NCBI RefSeq assembly: GCF_000422885.1
Contig: NZ_KE383947.1
Span: 1 to 33,391, forward strand
Length of the DNA stretch: 33,391 bases
Source of the DNA: Ottowia thiooxydans DSM 14619
GTDB lineage: Bacteria; Pseudomonadota; Gammaproteobacteria; Burkholderiales; Burkholderiaceae_C
Direction of reading: 5' to 3'
Numbering within the stretch: position 1 is the first letter of the stretch; each line of letters opens with the position of its first letter. Below are positions 7,261 to 16,220 of the stretch, piece by piece. The position numbers were made by a program, and so were the translations under genes. Below the pieces are notes generated by a model. That model was not told where the DNA came from. It was given only the letters and a program-made list of their open reading frames with translations, and did not search any database.

Positions 7261-9273
7261 ATGAAAAGATTATTCAGGCACGTCGCGTATATTTTGTCGG
7301 CGATCATCTTCTGTCTTGGATCGCAACAGGCTTTTGCTCAGAAAGTGCTCATCCTTACCACTAATATTGCAAATACAAACCCAGAGCAAGCAGATGCGAT
7401 TGTTGCATTTGATAATCTAGAAATCGAATTTGTAAATTCAGTCGGCGCTGGTAACGTTACGCGCCTGTCGACCTTGGGAAATCCAGGTGCTATTTCTCAA
7501 ACCACATTTACGAGTACGCCAGGGCCTTATGACATCGTTGTAGTTGGCAGTGCCTACATGGCTATTGACCCAAGTAACTGGGCAGTTCTTCAAAACGCTA
7601 TTGCCAATCGTTGGGCGAATTCGATCGTGTTTTTTGTGGATGGCTGCTGTGAAGGCACCAACGGAAACAATGCTGGCCGAATGCTGAGTGCATTGAATGC
7701 GGGTGCATTGGCATCATTTACGCTCGGTAGCACTCAAGGTACCTGGGCGGGCTTCCCATTGAATAGCAACTCTCCATTTGCACCATCATTCAATGGACTA
7801 AACCCAGTTTATGGTGGATATTTTTCCTACATTAATAATGTGCCTTCAAGCAATGCGCTTTACCTGGCTACAGGCGTAACTACATTTCCGCCCGCGGGCA
7901 CTGCGCCAGTGAATAGCGTCTACGGGTTATTGATTCCAACTTCTCAGTCGAATTCAGGTGGCGGTGCATGCATATTTGCCGTTGTGGATATCAGCCTGTT
8001 TGCGAGCTCTAACCCGAATTGGGCGGATAACCGGACTAAGATTGCTCCGGCTTTTATCAATGCGGCAACGTCTGAAAACGGAGCCTGTGGCCTTCCTAAG
8101 GTCAGTAAATCCTTTGACAAGGCAGATATCTACCTGGGCGGTAGCGGCAATACCGCGACGCTTACCATCACGCTGTCCAACAGCACACCAAGTCCCATCA
8201 ACAATGTTCAATTGACGGACAACCTTCCAGCACCACTGGTGGTAGCGGCAGGCACGGTCGGCAATACCTGTACAGCGGGCAATTTGAGCGCTGCACCAGG
8301 AACGAGTGTCGTCAGTAATACCGGATTTACGATTCCCTCCGGTGGCTGCGCGATCACTGTCCCAGTGGCTTGGCCCAATACGGAAGCTGGCCGTCAAGCC
8401 TGTGTCAGCAGCCCTACGGCAATGAACACCATCACACCCGGAGTAGACTTTGTATCGCCCACGGGCCAGGTCAATACGCCCACCACCGCATCTTTGACCT
8501 GTCACGCGGCCCAGTTGAATGTGTCCAAGTTGGTGCAATCGCCTGCCAATGTCCCGCCTCTGGATTTGACTGGTGCCAGCTTCCCCGTCAGTGTTATTTG
8601 TACCGGCACCGATGGGGTCGTGCTCCCGGCGATTGAAACATCAATCGTATTGAGTTCCGCCAATTCAGGCAGCTCAACGATCGTCCCAGTGATTTCCAGC
8701 GGCACATGTGTGGCGACAGAAACATCACGCCCTGCGCTTCCTCCCAGTCACTTCTGGATTGAAGACCCGCTACCGAGTGCAAGCTCCACGATGGCAATTG
8801 CGCCGGCCATCAATAGCGTGCAGCTCATCAACACACTGGCGCGTGCTAACAGCGACATCACGATCAACAAGACCATTGCGGGGGGCCCTGTGGCCGGGAT
8901 GTCTGGCACCTTTAACTTCACAGCCAGTTGTGGGCCTGATGGCAATTTTTCCTCCCAGATCACACTGAACGGCTCAAGCTCCGGTGCTATTGCGATCACC
9001 AATGTCCCCTTCGGTGCCCGCTGCACCGTCAGCGAAGACCCCGTTCTGCCTGTGGCACCTGGAGACTATGCCTGGAACGGCACCATGCCCGGACCGGTAA
9101 CCTTGACCACTTCTGCCAGCGGCAACGTCGCGTCCTTTGTGAACACGCTGGTGCGCAAACCTCTGGCTGCAGCTGTACCCGTGCCTGCTCTGGATACCCT
9201 GAAGTTCATCCTGTTGATCACCAGCCTAGCCTTGCTGGGGATGTACGCGGTCAATAGACGAAAGCTCAATTGA
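7261..9273 (+). CDS. Exported DUF11/DUF5979-type protein with IPTL-CTERM-like tail
   Basis: The 670-residue product has a signal peptide (1-26, ending QQAFA). An N-terminal domain of about 250 residues, of unrecognised fold, includes YDIVVVGSAYMAI and SIVFFVDGCCEG. A DUF11-like Ig-type domain covers about 279-400 (KVSKSFDKADI, ATLTITLSNSTPSPINNVQL). Two prealbumin-like modules follow at about 418-530 and 533-622; the second resembles DUF5979 (DITINKTIAGG...GTFNFTASCGPDG). The C-terminus has V639-P-V-P-A-L-D, a hydrophobic segment and NRRK. The same VPVPALD heptapeptide ends the unrelated protein at 21858-24137, indicating a shared sorting route. The gene lies 69 bp after the beta-helix gene in the same direction, so co-transcription is possible. 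Role: probably a surface or matrix protein; no ligand can be named. Confidence 0.8.
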   Translation: MKRLFRHVAYILSAIIFCLGSQQAFAQKVLILTTNIANTNPEQADAIVAFDNLEIEFVNSVGAGNVTRLSTLGNPGAISQTTFTSTPGPYDIVVVGSAYMAIDPSNWAVLQNAIANRWANSIVFFVDGCCEGTNGNNAGRMLSALNAGALASFTLGSTQGTWAGFPLNSNSPFAPSFNGLNPVYGGYFSYINNVPSSNALYLATGVTTFPPAGTAPVNSVYGLLIPTSQSNSGGGACIFAVVDISLFASSNPNWADNRTKIAPAFINAATSENGACGLPKVSKSFDKADIYLGGSGNTATLTITLSNSTPSPINNVQLTDNLPAPLVVAAGTVGNTCTAGNLSAAPGTSVVSNTGFTIPSGGCAITVPVAWPNTEAGRQACVSSPTAMNTITPGVDFVSPTGQVNTPTTASLTCHAAQLNVSKLVQSPANVPPLDLTGASFPVSVICTGTDGVVLPAIETSIVLSSANSGSSTIVPVISSGTCVATETSRPALPPSHFWIEDPLPSASSTMAIAPAINSVQLINTLARANSDITINKTIAGGPVAGMSGTFNFTASCGPDGNFSSQITLNGSSSGAIAITNVPFGARCTVSEDPVLPVAPGDYAWNGTMPGPVTLTTSASGNVASFVNTLVRKPLAAAVPVPALDTLKFILLITSLALLGMYAVNRRKLN

Positions 9274-9360
9274 GTGAGTGAACGCTGGGTAGTCGCAAGA
9301 GTTCGACGACTCTGAAATCTGCACCGACCACGATGGTCTCCGGATTCGAGGTATATTGCA

Positions 9361-9383
9361 AACCTTGAAGTTACTCCAGAGTT
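9361..9383 (+). promoter_or_regulatory. MerR-type operator/promoter
   Basis: An imperfect dyad AACCTTGAAGT / ACTCCAGAGTT (11-1-11, 8 of 11 positions paired) lies 27 bp before the regulator start. The right half ACTCCAGAGT is the same as the right half-site I recall for the E. coli zntA (ZntR) operator. A possible -35 TTGCAA (9356-9361) and -10 GTTAAA (9381-9386) are 19 bp apart, the long spacing characteristic of promoters activated by MerR proteins. This supports autoregulation of the 9411-11011 pair. Confidence 0.6.
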
Positions 9384-9410
9384 AAACATCCGACGGAGTA
9401 GGAGCACATT

Positions 9411-9899
9411 ATGAAGATCGGCGATCTCGCTACGGCATCTGGCACACCCACGGACACCATCCGCTATTACGAGCGTGAAGGCTTGTTGCCCGCTGCTGCA
9501 CGAACCGAGGCCAACTACCGTCAATACGAGAAGGCGCACCTGGAGCAATTGTTGTTCATCCGGCATTGCCGTAATCTCGACATGTCTCTAGATGAAGTGC
9601 GTGAACTGTTGGCCGTACGCAATGCACCTGAAGCAGGTTGCGAAACGGCCAATCGCGTACTGGATGAACATATCAGCCACGTCAGTCACCGTATCCGAGA
9701 GTTGCGGGCACTGGAGCGCCAGCTCAAGGAGCTGCGCGGTCGCTGTGCCACTTCCAAGAGCTCCGATGAATGCGGCATATTGGTGAGCTTGGCAGAGCCC
9801 GCCATGGTTCCTGAGGCCTCCGTCCAAGGAGCGGCACGTGCCGGCCGCCATTTGAGCAACGTGCACGCATCTGTGCGCAGCACTCAACGCCATTCATGA
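9411..9899 (+). CDS. cadR: Cd(II)/Pb(II)-responsive MerR-family regulator (CadR/PbrR-like)
   Basis: The 162-residue product is a metal-sensing transcription activator. The N-terminal winged helix-turn-helix covers residues 1-70 (IGDLATASGTPTDTIRYYER), followed by a dimerisation helix and a metal loop. Cys77 (EAGCETAN), Cys112 (RGRC) and Cys121 (DECGIL) match the three-cysteine arrangement of CadR and PbrR (CadR: Cys77, Cys112, Cys119), with a slightly longer last spacing. The C-terminus is His- and Arg-containing and longer than in minimal CadR. Its TGA overlaps the next ATG (ATGA at 9896-9899), so it is coupled to a patatin-like gene. No metal exporter is visible nearby, so the regulated target is unclear. 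Confidence 0.85.
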   Translation: MKIGDLATASGTPTDTIRYYEREGLLPAAARTEANYRQYEKAHLEQLLFIRHCRNLDMSLDEVRELLAVRNAPEAGCETANRVLDEHISHVSHRIRELRALERQLKELRGRCATSKSSDECGILVSLAEPAMVPEASVQGAARAGRHLSNVHASVRSTQRHS

Positions 9900-11011
9900 T
9901 GCGCGCTCTCAGTCTGTATGCCGGCCCGGTGGCACGCCGGCACGTTGAACAACATGGACTGCAACCCGGCGATATCGGTGTGGTTCCGGCCGCTGCTGGC
10001 GGCCCGAAGGGCTTGATCCTGGGGCCTTTGGATAGATTTATCTTTGGTGACTGGCTGACGCGTTCTACGCAACCGGTTGATCTGGTTGGCGCCTCCATCG
10101 GTGCCTGGCGCATGGCCACTGCTTGTATGGCGCGGCCCGTTGCGGGTTTCGAGACCTTGGAGGAGGGCTACATTCACGGCGATATGAAGGCCCCGCCTGG
10201 CCGCAAGCTGCCGCCGCCCAGCCAAGTGAGTGCCACGTTCGCGGCCAACCTGCGTACGATGTTCGATGGGCATGTGCCAGCGATGTTGAGTCATCCAAGA
10301 TACCGGCTGCACGTGGTCACCTCTCGCGGACGCCATGTGCTTGCGCGCGAAGGTCGCTGGCGAACCGCTGCGGGGTATCTGGGTGCCGCGCTGACCAATG
10401 CCGCCAGCCGCCGGGCCATGGGAGCGTGGATAGAGCGCGTAGTGTTTTCCGGCCCGGTAGGCGGTGAAAGCAAGCCTGCGCCGCTACCGTTTGCTACCAG
10501 CGACTACCGTACGCGGCATGCACTGCTGGCGCCGGCTAACTTTTTCTCGGTACTGCAGGCCAGTGGCTCGATTCCCTTCATGCTCGAGGCCGTACACGAT
10601 ATCCCAGGTGCGCCCCGCGGTGCTTATTGGGATGGCGGTATTACAGACTATCACCTGCATCTGGCGTATACACGCACCTTGCCGTCAGTCGATGAGCCGG
10701 GAGAGCAAAGCCCCTTGGTGCTTTACCCGCATTTTCAGAAAGAAGTGGTTCCAGGCTGGCTTGATAAGCCGTGGAAGCGCCGCCACCGCACCAGTGCCAG
10801 CCTGGACAGCATGCTGCTGCTGGCTCCCAACCCTGAGTGGATTGCGGGTTTGCCGAACGGAAAGCTGCCTGATCGCAAAGATTTCCTGACCATGACCCAC
10901 CCTGAGCGGGTACGAGCCTGGACGACAGCGGTGTCTGCGGCTAAGCAACTGGCGGAAGAGTTTTCCGCGTGGCTGGAGAAGCCCGATGCAGGGGCATTGC
11001 GCCCCCTGTGA
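9896..11011 (+). CDS. Patatin-like phospholipase family protein
   Basis: The 371-residue product has a patatin-like Ser-Asp dyad. The nucleophile elbow is G65-A-S67-I-G69 and the catalytic Asp is D246 in WDGGITDYH. An oxyanion-type glycine run, AAAGGPKG, lies near residue 33. The family hydrolyses acyl esters of phospholipids or related lipids. There is no signal peptide, so it is probably cytoplasmic or membrane-associated. The start overlaps the stop of the metal-responsive regulator by 4 bp, giving a two-gene operon under the MerR-type operator at 9361-9383. That link suggests induction by metal or membrane stress, which is inference. It converges on the J-domain gene downstream. Confidence 0.85.
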   Translation: MMRALSLYAGPVARRHVEQHGLQPGDIGVVPAAAGGPKGLILGPLDRFIFGDWLTRSTQPVDLVGASIGAWRMATACMARPVAGFETLEEGYIHGDMKAPPGRKLPPPSQVSATFAANLRTMFDGHVPAMLSHPRYRLHVVTSRGRHVLAREGRWRTAAGYLGAALTNAASRRAMGAWIERVVFSGPVGGESKPAPLPFATSDYRTRHALLAPANFFSVLQASGSIPFMLEAVHDIPGAPRGAYWDGGITDYHLHLAYTRTLPSVDEPGEQSPLVLYPHFQKEVVPGWLDKPWKRRHRTSASLDSMLLLAPNPEWIAGLPNGKLPDRKDFLTMTHPERVRAWTTAVSAAKQLAEEFSAWLEKPDAGALRPL

Positions 11012-11073
11012 GCGCGTCCCAGGCGATGGCTTGTCTGAGGTGAGGGCAGTTCTCAGCCCCTGCAGGAACAACC

Positions 11074-11268
11074 CTATCTCATCGTTTCAAAAAAATCCAT
11101 CGAACCGTCCATATATTGGACCTGCTGCTTCACCCAACGTTTTAGCTCTGTGTCTTGGCGTATGGCAGACAGATCACGTTGCATCATGGCAATCGTGGCG
11201 TTCAAGTCCTGCGCCGCTTCGCGCAGTGCGGCCTCAATACCGCGCTCAGTGACCTGATGGCCCAGCGC
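11074..11268 (-). pseudogene. Displaced 3' end of the J-domain gene
   Basis: On the minus strand this frame reads LGHQVTERGIEAALREAAQD and then 43 further residues, including ELKRWVKQQVQYMDGSMDFF, before TAG at 11074-11076. It is 63 residues of regular amphipathic helix with no start codon of its own, joining the upstream frame at TTG-CGC-TGG. Restoring one G (TTGGCGCTGG) would give a single protein of about 385 residues. Confidence 0.65.
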
Positions 11269-12233
11269 AATCCAAGACCTTGGCGGATCTGCATCTGAAA
11301 TTGCTCAAGCTCCTGCCGCACGCTTTGGTCTTGCTCCTTGAGCACGCGATTGAAGCGGCGAAGCTTCTCATCAGCCATGGCCGACACATCCTGCGGATTG
11401 ATTTGCTCGATTTGCAGCTGTAGTTGCAAAAGGGCCAGCAGGTCCCGGCGATCATTGGCGGCATTCACTTGTGCCATCAGGGCGGACTTGCGAGCGCGTT
11501 CGGTGGCATCTGGCTCGCGGTCAGGGTGCAGGGCGCTGGCCAGCTTGCGATAAATCTCACGCAGAGCTTTGTCGGCATCCAGTCCTTCCTGTTCCTGCTG
11601 TTGCTGCTTCGCTGTTTTTTTGCGCTTGGATTGCCGAGCGGCACGCGCCTGCTCGGCGGCCTCTTGTTGCTTCCTGGCTTTGTCTAGCGCGGCGTCGAAC
11701 CATTCGTCGGTTGAATCAATATGGTCGAGGTCACCAAACTCCACGCCAAAAACATCGGAGAACACATCCTGCATTTCAGCAATGGCTGCCTGTTCGTCGG
11801 CCGGATCGTCTGCCTCTGGTGCTCGTCGTTCGTAGATTTCGTCAATCAAGGGATTCACAGCCTCGTCTCCAAGCATGCCATCAGCGAGGGTCAGCAAGAT
11901 CGTAGTCATATCTTCCTGAACCTTCTTTGACAGGCCTTTTGGGCTTTGCAGGCGCTGATCCAGAAAAACCACCAAGGCTTCACGGAGTTTCTCTGCACGG
12001 TCGCTCAGTGGCTGCAACCGGCGTGCTCGCTCAGGGATATACACCGTGAGCAGGCGCTGCAACTCGATCAACGCCGCCTTCGAGGCTTCTATTTTCGCTA
12101 GCAACTGGTTGAACTGCTTTTGAGCGGGGCCGAGTGGTGCGCCACCGGGCCGGATCATGAGTGGCTTCTCAGTGACCACTGGCGCAGCCGGTTCCAGGGG
12201 GGAATCGTCGAGAGAAGCAGGCTGAACATTCAT
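11202..12233 (-). CDS. J-domain-like protein with a probable C-terminal frameshift
   Basis: The 343-residue frame has a Pro-rich start, a helical N-terminal half, a Lys/Gln-rich charged linker (about 185-216) and a J-domain-like segment (about 220-280). That segment carries the His236-Pro-Asp signature within YRKLASALHPDRE. HPD is the motif by which DnaJ proteins stimulate Hsp70 ATPase. A C-terminal coiled-coil-like helix follows. The final 21 residues (from RWAIRSL to CAKRRRT) are Arg-rich and out of character. Another frame across 11074-11268 encodes a long amphipathic helix that fits better, so the gene appears to carry a one-base deletion near 11268. Whether this is a real mutation or a sequence error cannot be told here. 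The partner chaperone and substrate are unknown. Confidence 0.7.
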   Translation of the reverse strand: MNVQPASLDDSPLEPAAPVVTEKPLMIRPGGAPLGPAQKQFNQLLAKIEASKAALIELQRLLTVYIPERARRLQPLSDRAEKLREALVVFLDQRLQSPKGLSKKVQEDMTTILLTLADGMLGDEAVNPLIDEIYERRAPEADDPADEQAAIAEMQDVFSDVFGVEFGDLDHIDSTDEWFDAALDKARKQQEAAEQARAARQSKRKKTAKQQQQEQEGLDADKALREIYRKLASALHPDREPDATERARKSALMAQVNAANDRRDLLALLQLQLQIEQINPQDVSAMADEKLRRFNRVLKEQDQSVRQELEQFQMQIRQGLGLRWAIRSLSAVLRPHCAKRRRT

Positions 12234-12330
12234 ACTTCCATTATCCCGGCTCGAGCGGGCAGGGGCTCGTGCGCCGCAGAAATGATTTACAGGATAGGAT
12301 TCGTGGCTCTATTCAAAGAAGGAACGGGTT

Positions 12331-13311
12331 TTGGCTTCGTCGCATACTTATTCCCCTGCCTACGGACCAGATATCCACGCACGCCTTACTCCCGCCATGC
12401 GCCAGTTGGTTGAGCGCATGGATAGGGCGCCTTATCCGCCTATGCACACCTTAAGTGCAGAGGAGGGCAAGGCGGCCTACGCTAAATCGATTGGCGTGCT
12501 GGACGTACCCAAGCCGAATTTGCCCCGGATTGAGGATTTTTTCATTCCAGCGCGAGACGGCTATCGTCTGCCGGCCCGTCTTTATGCGCCAAGGACCGGC
12601 ACGGCCTTGCCAGCGCTTTTGTACATGCACGGTGGTGGTTTCACCATTGGCAGCATTGAATCGCACGATACGCTGTGCCGTACCCTCGCACATGGCAGCG
12701 GCGCAGCGGTTGTGTCGCTGGACTACCGGTTGGCACCTGAGTACCGCTTTCCCACAGCCGCGCATGACTCGTGGGATGCGATGCAATGGCTGGCACGCGA
12801 AGGCACTGCGCTAGGATTGGATACCCAGCGCTTGGCGGTGGGAGGTGACTCGGCAGGTGGAACGCTCGCCGCCGTGACTGCTCTCCATGCCAGAGATGCC
12901 GGTTTGCCTTTATGCCTTCAGTTGCTGATCTATCCGGGAACCACGGCGCATCAGGACACGGATTCTCACGCTCTTTTTGCCCAGGGGCCTGTTCTGGATA
13001 AACCCCTGATCGATTGGTTTTTTTCCCACTACATCGATGTGGCCGATCGAGCCGACTGGCGCTTCGCTCCCTTGTTTGCTGACGATGCAGAAGGGCTTGC
13101 CCCGGCCTGGATAGGCTTGGCTGAATGCGATCCGCTGGTCGATGAAGGCCTGCTGTATGCCGACAAGCTGCGCGCAGCCGGTGTTGCGGTCGATCTGGAG
13201 ATTTACCGCGGCGTAGTTCACGGTTTCATCAACATGGGGCGCGCCATTGTGGAAGCGCGCCAACTTCATTCGGATGCTTCTGCTGCCATGCGCCAAGCGT
13301 TCTCCATCTGA
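12331..13311 (+). CDS. Alpha/beta hydrolase of the hormone-sensitive-lipase family
   Basis: The 326-residue product is a likely carboxylesterase. It shows the complete family signature: His100-Gly-Gly-Gly-Phe (oxyanion hole), Gly172-Asp-Ser174-Ala-Gly (nucleophile), Asp267 in ECDPLVDEG, and His297 in VHGFI. There is no signal peptide, so a cytoplasmic enzyme acting on short or medium acyl esters is expected. The start is taken as TTG 12331, which follows an AAGGA (12319-12323) with 7-nt spacing. The first in-frame ATG (12397) would remove part of the N-terminal cap helix (LTPAMRQLVERM). It is divergent from the J-domain gene and 60 bp before the thioesterase fusion. Confidence 0.9.
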   Translation: MASSHTYSPAYGPDIHARLTPAMRQLVERMDRAPYPPMHTLSAEEGKAAYAKSIGVLDVPKPNLPRIEDFFIPARDGYRLPARLYAPRTGTALPALLYMHGGGFTIGSIESHDTLCRTLAHGSGAAVVSLDYRLAPEYRFPTAAHDSWDAMQWLAREGTALGLDTQRLAVGGDSAGGTLAAVTALHARDAGLPLCLQLLIYPGTTAHQDTDSHALFAQGPVLDKPLIDWFFSHYIDVADRADWRFAPLFADDAEGLAPAWIGLAECDPLVDEGLLYADKLRAAGVAVDLEIYRGVVHGFINMGRAIVEARQLHSDASAAMRQAFSI

Positions 13312-13371
13312 CACCAGGGCCTGCACCAGACCCCGGATCTCCAATTCCTGATTGCCCCTACTACTACACAC

Positions 13372-14232
13372 ATGAACCGCCAGGATTTCCGCTTCTTTGA
13401 CCATCTGCGCGTGCGCTGGGCCGAAGTCGATATGCAAAAAATCGTCTTCAATGCCCACTATTTGATGTACTTTGACACCGCTGTCACGGGTTACTGGCGA
13501 GCGCTAGCGATGCCCTACGCTGAAGCGATGGAGCTGTTCGGGGGCGATTTGTATGTGCGCAAAGCAAGCATTGAATTCCACGCTTCTGCCCGATGGGATG
13601 ACCGGCTCGACATCGGGATGCGCTGTAGCCGTGTCGGCAATTCTTCGATCACCATCGCTGGCGCCATCTTCCGCGGCGACCAATTGCTCATTACCGGGGA
13701 ATTGGTTTACGTTTTTGCCGATCCAAGCACGCAAACCTCACGCCCTGTGCCCCAAGCTTTACGTCAATTGCTGGAAGACTTTGAGGCAAGCAAGCCCATG
13801 CTCGACGTACAAACGGGTGATTGGGCGTTGTTGGGTCAGCAGGCGGCTGCGATAAGGACCGAAGTGTTCGTGAAAGAGCAGGGCATTTCCAGCGAAGACG
13901 AGTGGGACGGCGCGGACACCACCGCGGTGCATGCCCTGGTCCGCAACCACCTGGGTCAGCCACTCGGTACCGGTCGCCTGCTGCAGGAATCACCTGGTGT
14001 CGCTCGCATTGGCCGCATGGCGGTGCTTCAGGCGCTTCGCGGCGCCGGGGTTGGCCAAGCCGTCATGGCCGCCCTGGAGCAGGCCGCAAAAGCTCGTGGT
14101 GATCGTGAGCTGGTTCTGGGCGCACAGTGCAGCGCAGAGCCGTTCTACCAACGCCTGGGCTACACACGCCGTGGTGAGCAATACGATGATGTGGGCATCC
14201 CGCATGTTCACATGGGACGCACGCTCAGCTAG
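13372..14232 (+). CDS. YbgC/FadM-type thioesterase fused to a GNAT acetyltransferase
   Basis: The 286-residue product joins two enzymes. Residues 1-140 form a hotdog-fold acyl-CoA thioesterase: VRWAEVDMQKIVFNAHYL contains the usual catalytic Asp20 and the His29-Tyr30 pair. Residues about 145-286 form an ElaA-like GNAT domain with VFVKEQG and the acetyl-CoA loop Arg223-Gly-Ala-Gly-Val-Gly, ending in EPFYQRLGY. Both use CoA thioesters, so the fusion may couple deacylation and transfer, or give two independent activities. The junction near SKPMLDVQTG is continuous, with no sign of a sequencing join. It lies downstream of the esterase in the same direction and converges with ygfZ. Confidence 0.88.
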   Translation: MNRQDFRFFDHLRVRWAEVDMQKIVFNAHYLMYFDTAVTGYWRALAMPYAEAMELFGGDLYVRKASIEFHASARWDDRLDIGMRCSRVGNSSITIAGAIFRGDQLLITGELVYVFADPSTQTSRPVPQALRQLLEDFEASKPMLDVQTGDWALLGQQAAAIRTEVFVKEQGISSEDEWDGADTTAVHALVRNHLGQPLGTGRLLQESPGVARIGRMAVLQALRGAGVGQAVMAALEQAAKARGDRELVLGAQCSAEPFYQRLGYTRRGEQYDDVGIPHVHMGRTLS

Positions 14233-14253
14233 GTCCGTTAGCGCGAGAAATCT

Positions 14254-15174
14254 TCAAATATCAGCCAACAACTGATACGGCAAGCGCCAACCCGTGAGTG
14301 CAGGGCCACCTGGGCCGCCCACGGTGAGTGCATCAATTGAATCCAGGGCAGCCAGCTGCAGGGAAGCAATGACGGCAGTGCCGCCTCCCGGCGCTGGCGC
14401 AGCCAATGCGATCACACCGCACGGCTGATCTGCGTCAGCGCTGGTAAAAACTTCCTGACCAGCCTGCGTTGTGCCGTCTACCTGCGCCACAAACGCCCGG
14501 CGCTTGATAGCCCCGCGGAATTGGCTCCGCGCCACCACTTCCTGGCCCGGATAGCACCCCTTCTTGAAGTTCACCCCGCCGATGGATTCGTAGTTGAGCA
14601 TTTGCGGAACAAATGCCTCCACGATGGGTTGGGTCACCAGTGCAACGCCGCTGCGCACATCAGCCCAATGCCATAAAGCCAGATCCAGCGGCGTAGCGGA
14701 TGGCTCCGGGGCCTCGGCGGGGGAGACGAGCAAGGTCCGTGGAGAATCATCAGCGGGTGCCAGAGGGCAAAGGTGCTGACCATCCGTCACGCTGTGTTCC
14801 TGGGCAGCTTGTCCGATCAGGCCGAACAGGTGAAATTGCTCCGTGGCATCACTCAGTTTGGCCTTCGATCGCATGACAAACATAGACAGGCGCTTCAGAG
14901 TTGCCGCCAGTATGTCTCGGCTGCAGATGAGCAAAATATCGTCTGGCGCGCGTTTGAGCATCACGAAGCTGGCCACCATGCGCCCTTTAGGGTTGCAAAG
15001 CGCTGCCAGGCGCGACTCACCCGGTTTCATCAGCACAACGTCTTGCGTCAGTTGCCCTTGCAGATACTTTGCGGCCTCATCTCCGACGACGCGTATGACC
15101 CCAAGATCAGTCAGGCGGGCTGCACCATTCAAGGAGAGAGCGGAAGTGTGCGAAGTGACATCATGGGCATTCAT
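14254..15174 (-). CDS. ygfZ: Folate-binding YgfZ/GcvT-like Fe-S cluster repair protein
   Basis: The 306-residue product (from ATG 15174) belongs to the tetrahydrofolate-dependent YgfZ family, which helps maintain certain iron-sulfur enzymes such as MiaB. The diagnostic K-G-C-Y-x-G-Q motif is present as KKGCYPGQEVVARSQFRG, with Cys207. Conserved N-terminal segments include GVIRVVGDEAAKYLQGQLTQD and NPKGRM. The frame is open to an ATG at 15426, but that would overlap the divergent mltG gene by more than 200 bp. ATG 15174 or ATG 15189 fits homologues; 15174 is chosen, without a clear Shine-Dalgarno. The product is cytoplasmic. It shares a gap of about 47 bp with mltG, which must hold both promoters. 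Confidence 0.92.
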   Translation of the reverse strand: MNAHDVTSHTSALSLNGAARLTDLGVIRVVGDEAAKYLQGQLTQDVVLMKPGESRLAALCNPKGRMVASFVMLKRAPDDILLICSRDILAATLKRLSMFVMRSKAKLSDATEQFHLFGLIGQAAQEHSVTDGQHLCPLAPADDSPRTLLVSPAEAPEPSATPLDLALWHWADVRSGVALVTQPIVEAFVPQMLNYESIGGVNFKKGCYPGQEVVARSQFRGAIKRRAFVAQVDGTTQAGQEVFTSADADQPCGVIALAAPAPGGGTAVIASLQLAALDSIDALTVGGPGGPALTGWRLPYQLLADI

Positions 15175-15221
15175 ACACTGAATTATCATGGTCGGCTTAT
15201 TGTTCTGTGGTCTGAAGGGTT

Positions 15222-16220
15222 GTGCGTCGTATTTTTCAATTGCTTTTACTAGCGCTGCTGCTGGCGGTTTCTGCTGCCGGGGCGTTCTGGTGGTGGGCGA
15301 GTCAGCCCCTTTCTCTGGCAGCAGAAACGATAGAAATGACAGTCCCGCCTGGGGCGTCACTGCGCACGGCCGCCCGAAAAGCCGTCGAAGGCGGCGTGCG
15401 TGCAGAGGCGACGCTGCTTTATGCATACTTTCGGCTTGCAGCCAACCCTGAGCAAACCATTAAGCCGGGCGACTACGAAGTCACTCGCGGTATGACCCCG
15501 CAACTACTGCTGGATAAGCTGGTGCGCGGGGATCGAATCGTGCTGGCCGTCACCTTCGTGGAGGGGTGGACTTTCAAGCAGGTGCGGGCCGCCCTGGCGA
15601 AAGCCGAGCATCTTCGCCCGGACACGCGGACAATGGCACCGCCGGACATTATGAAGGCTCTGGGAATGCCGGGGAAGCACCCCGAAGGACGTTTTTTCCC
15701 AGATACCTATAACTACACCAAGAATACGAGTGATTTGGCCGTTTTGCGCCAATCCATGCAATTGATGGAAAAGCAGCTCGCTGCGGCCTGGGAGGCGCGC
15801 GCGCCGGGTCTGCCGCTGAAATCCGCTGAGGAGGCTCTCATTCTCGCCAGCATTGTCGAAAAGGAAACGGGAACCCATGCTGACCGTCCCGAGATTGCAG
15901 GTGTGTTCATCAACCGCATGAAAATTGGTATGCGCCTGCAAACCGATCCCACGGTCATCTACGGCCTGGGGGACAAGTTTGACGGCAACCTCCGCCGCAG
16001 TGATTTGACCACGGACACCCCGTGGAACACCTACACCCGCGCCGGACTGCCTCCCACGCCAATCGCCATGCCGGGAAGGGCGTCGCTGATTGCAGCGGTA
16101 CAGCCGGCGACCACCCGCTCACTGTATTTTGTGGCGCGCGGCGACGGCTCCAGTCATTTCAGCGGTTCTCTGGAAGAACATAACCGGGCTGTCAATAAAT
16201 TTCAACGAGGCATCCAATGA
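15222..16220 (+). CDS. mltG: Endolytic murein transglycosylase MltG
   Basis: MltG cleaves nascent glycan strands in the periplasm and sets the length of peptidoglycan chains. The 332-residue product has one N-terminal membrane anchor (about 5-25, [19 protein letters not shown]). A LysM-like region follows (about 38-100). The YceG catalytic domain contains [11 protein letters not shown] at 207-217; Glu213 aligns with the catalytic Glu of E. coli MltG. Further family signatures are [21 protein letters not shown] and [17 protein letters not shown]. The start is GTG 15222, close behind AAGGG. The stop overlaps the tmk start (ATGA, 16217-16220), and it leads the operon that runs to the ankyrin gene. 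Confidence 0.95.
   Translation: MRRIFQLLLLALLLAVSAAGAFWWWASQPLSLAAETIEMTVPPGASLRTAARKAVEGGVRAEATLLYAYFRLAANPEQTIKPGDYEVTRGMTPQLLLDKLVRGDRIVLAVTFVEGWTFKQVRAALAKAEHLRPDTRTMAPPDIMKALGMPGKHPEGRFFPDTYNYTKNTSDLAVLRQSMQLMEKQLAAAWEARAPGLPLKSAEEALILASIVEKETGTHADRPEIAGVFINRMKIGMRLQTDPTVIYGLGDKFDGNLRRSDLTTDTPWNTYTRAGLPPTPIAMPGRASLIAAVQPATTRSLYFVARGDGSSHFSGSLEEHNRAVNKFQRGIQ

Noticed and set aside
15175-15426. Longer N-terminus for ygfZ reaching ATG 15426
   Set aside because: It would overlap the divergent mltG start by about 205 bp, and the extra residues match no YgfZ feature.
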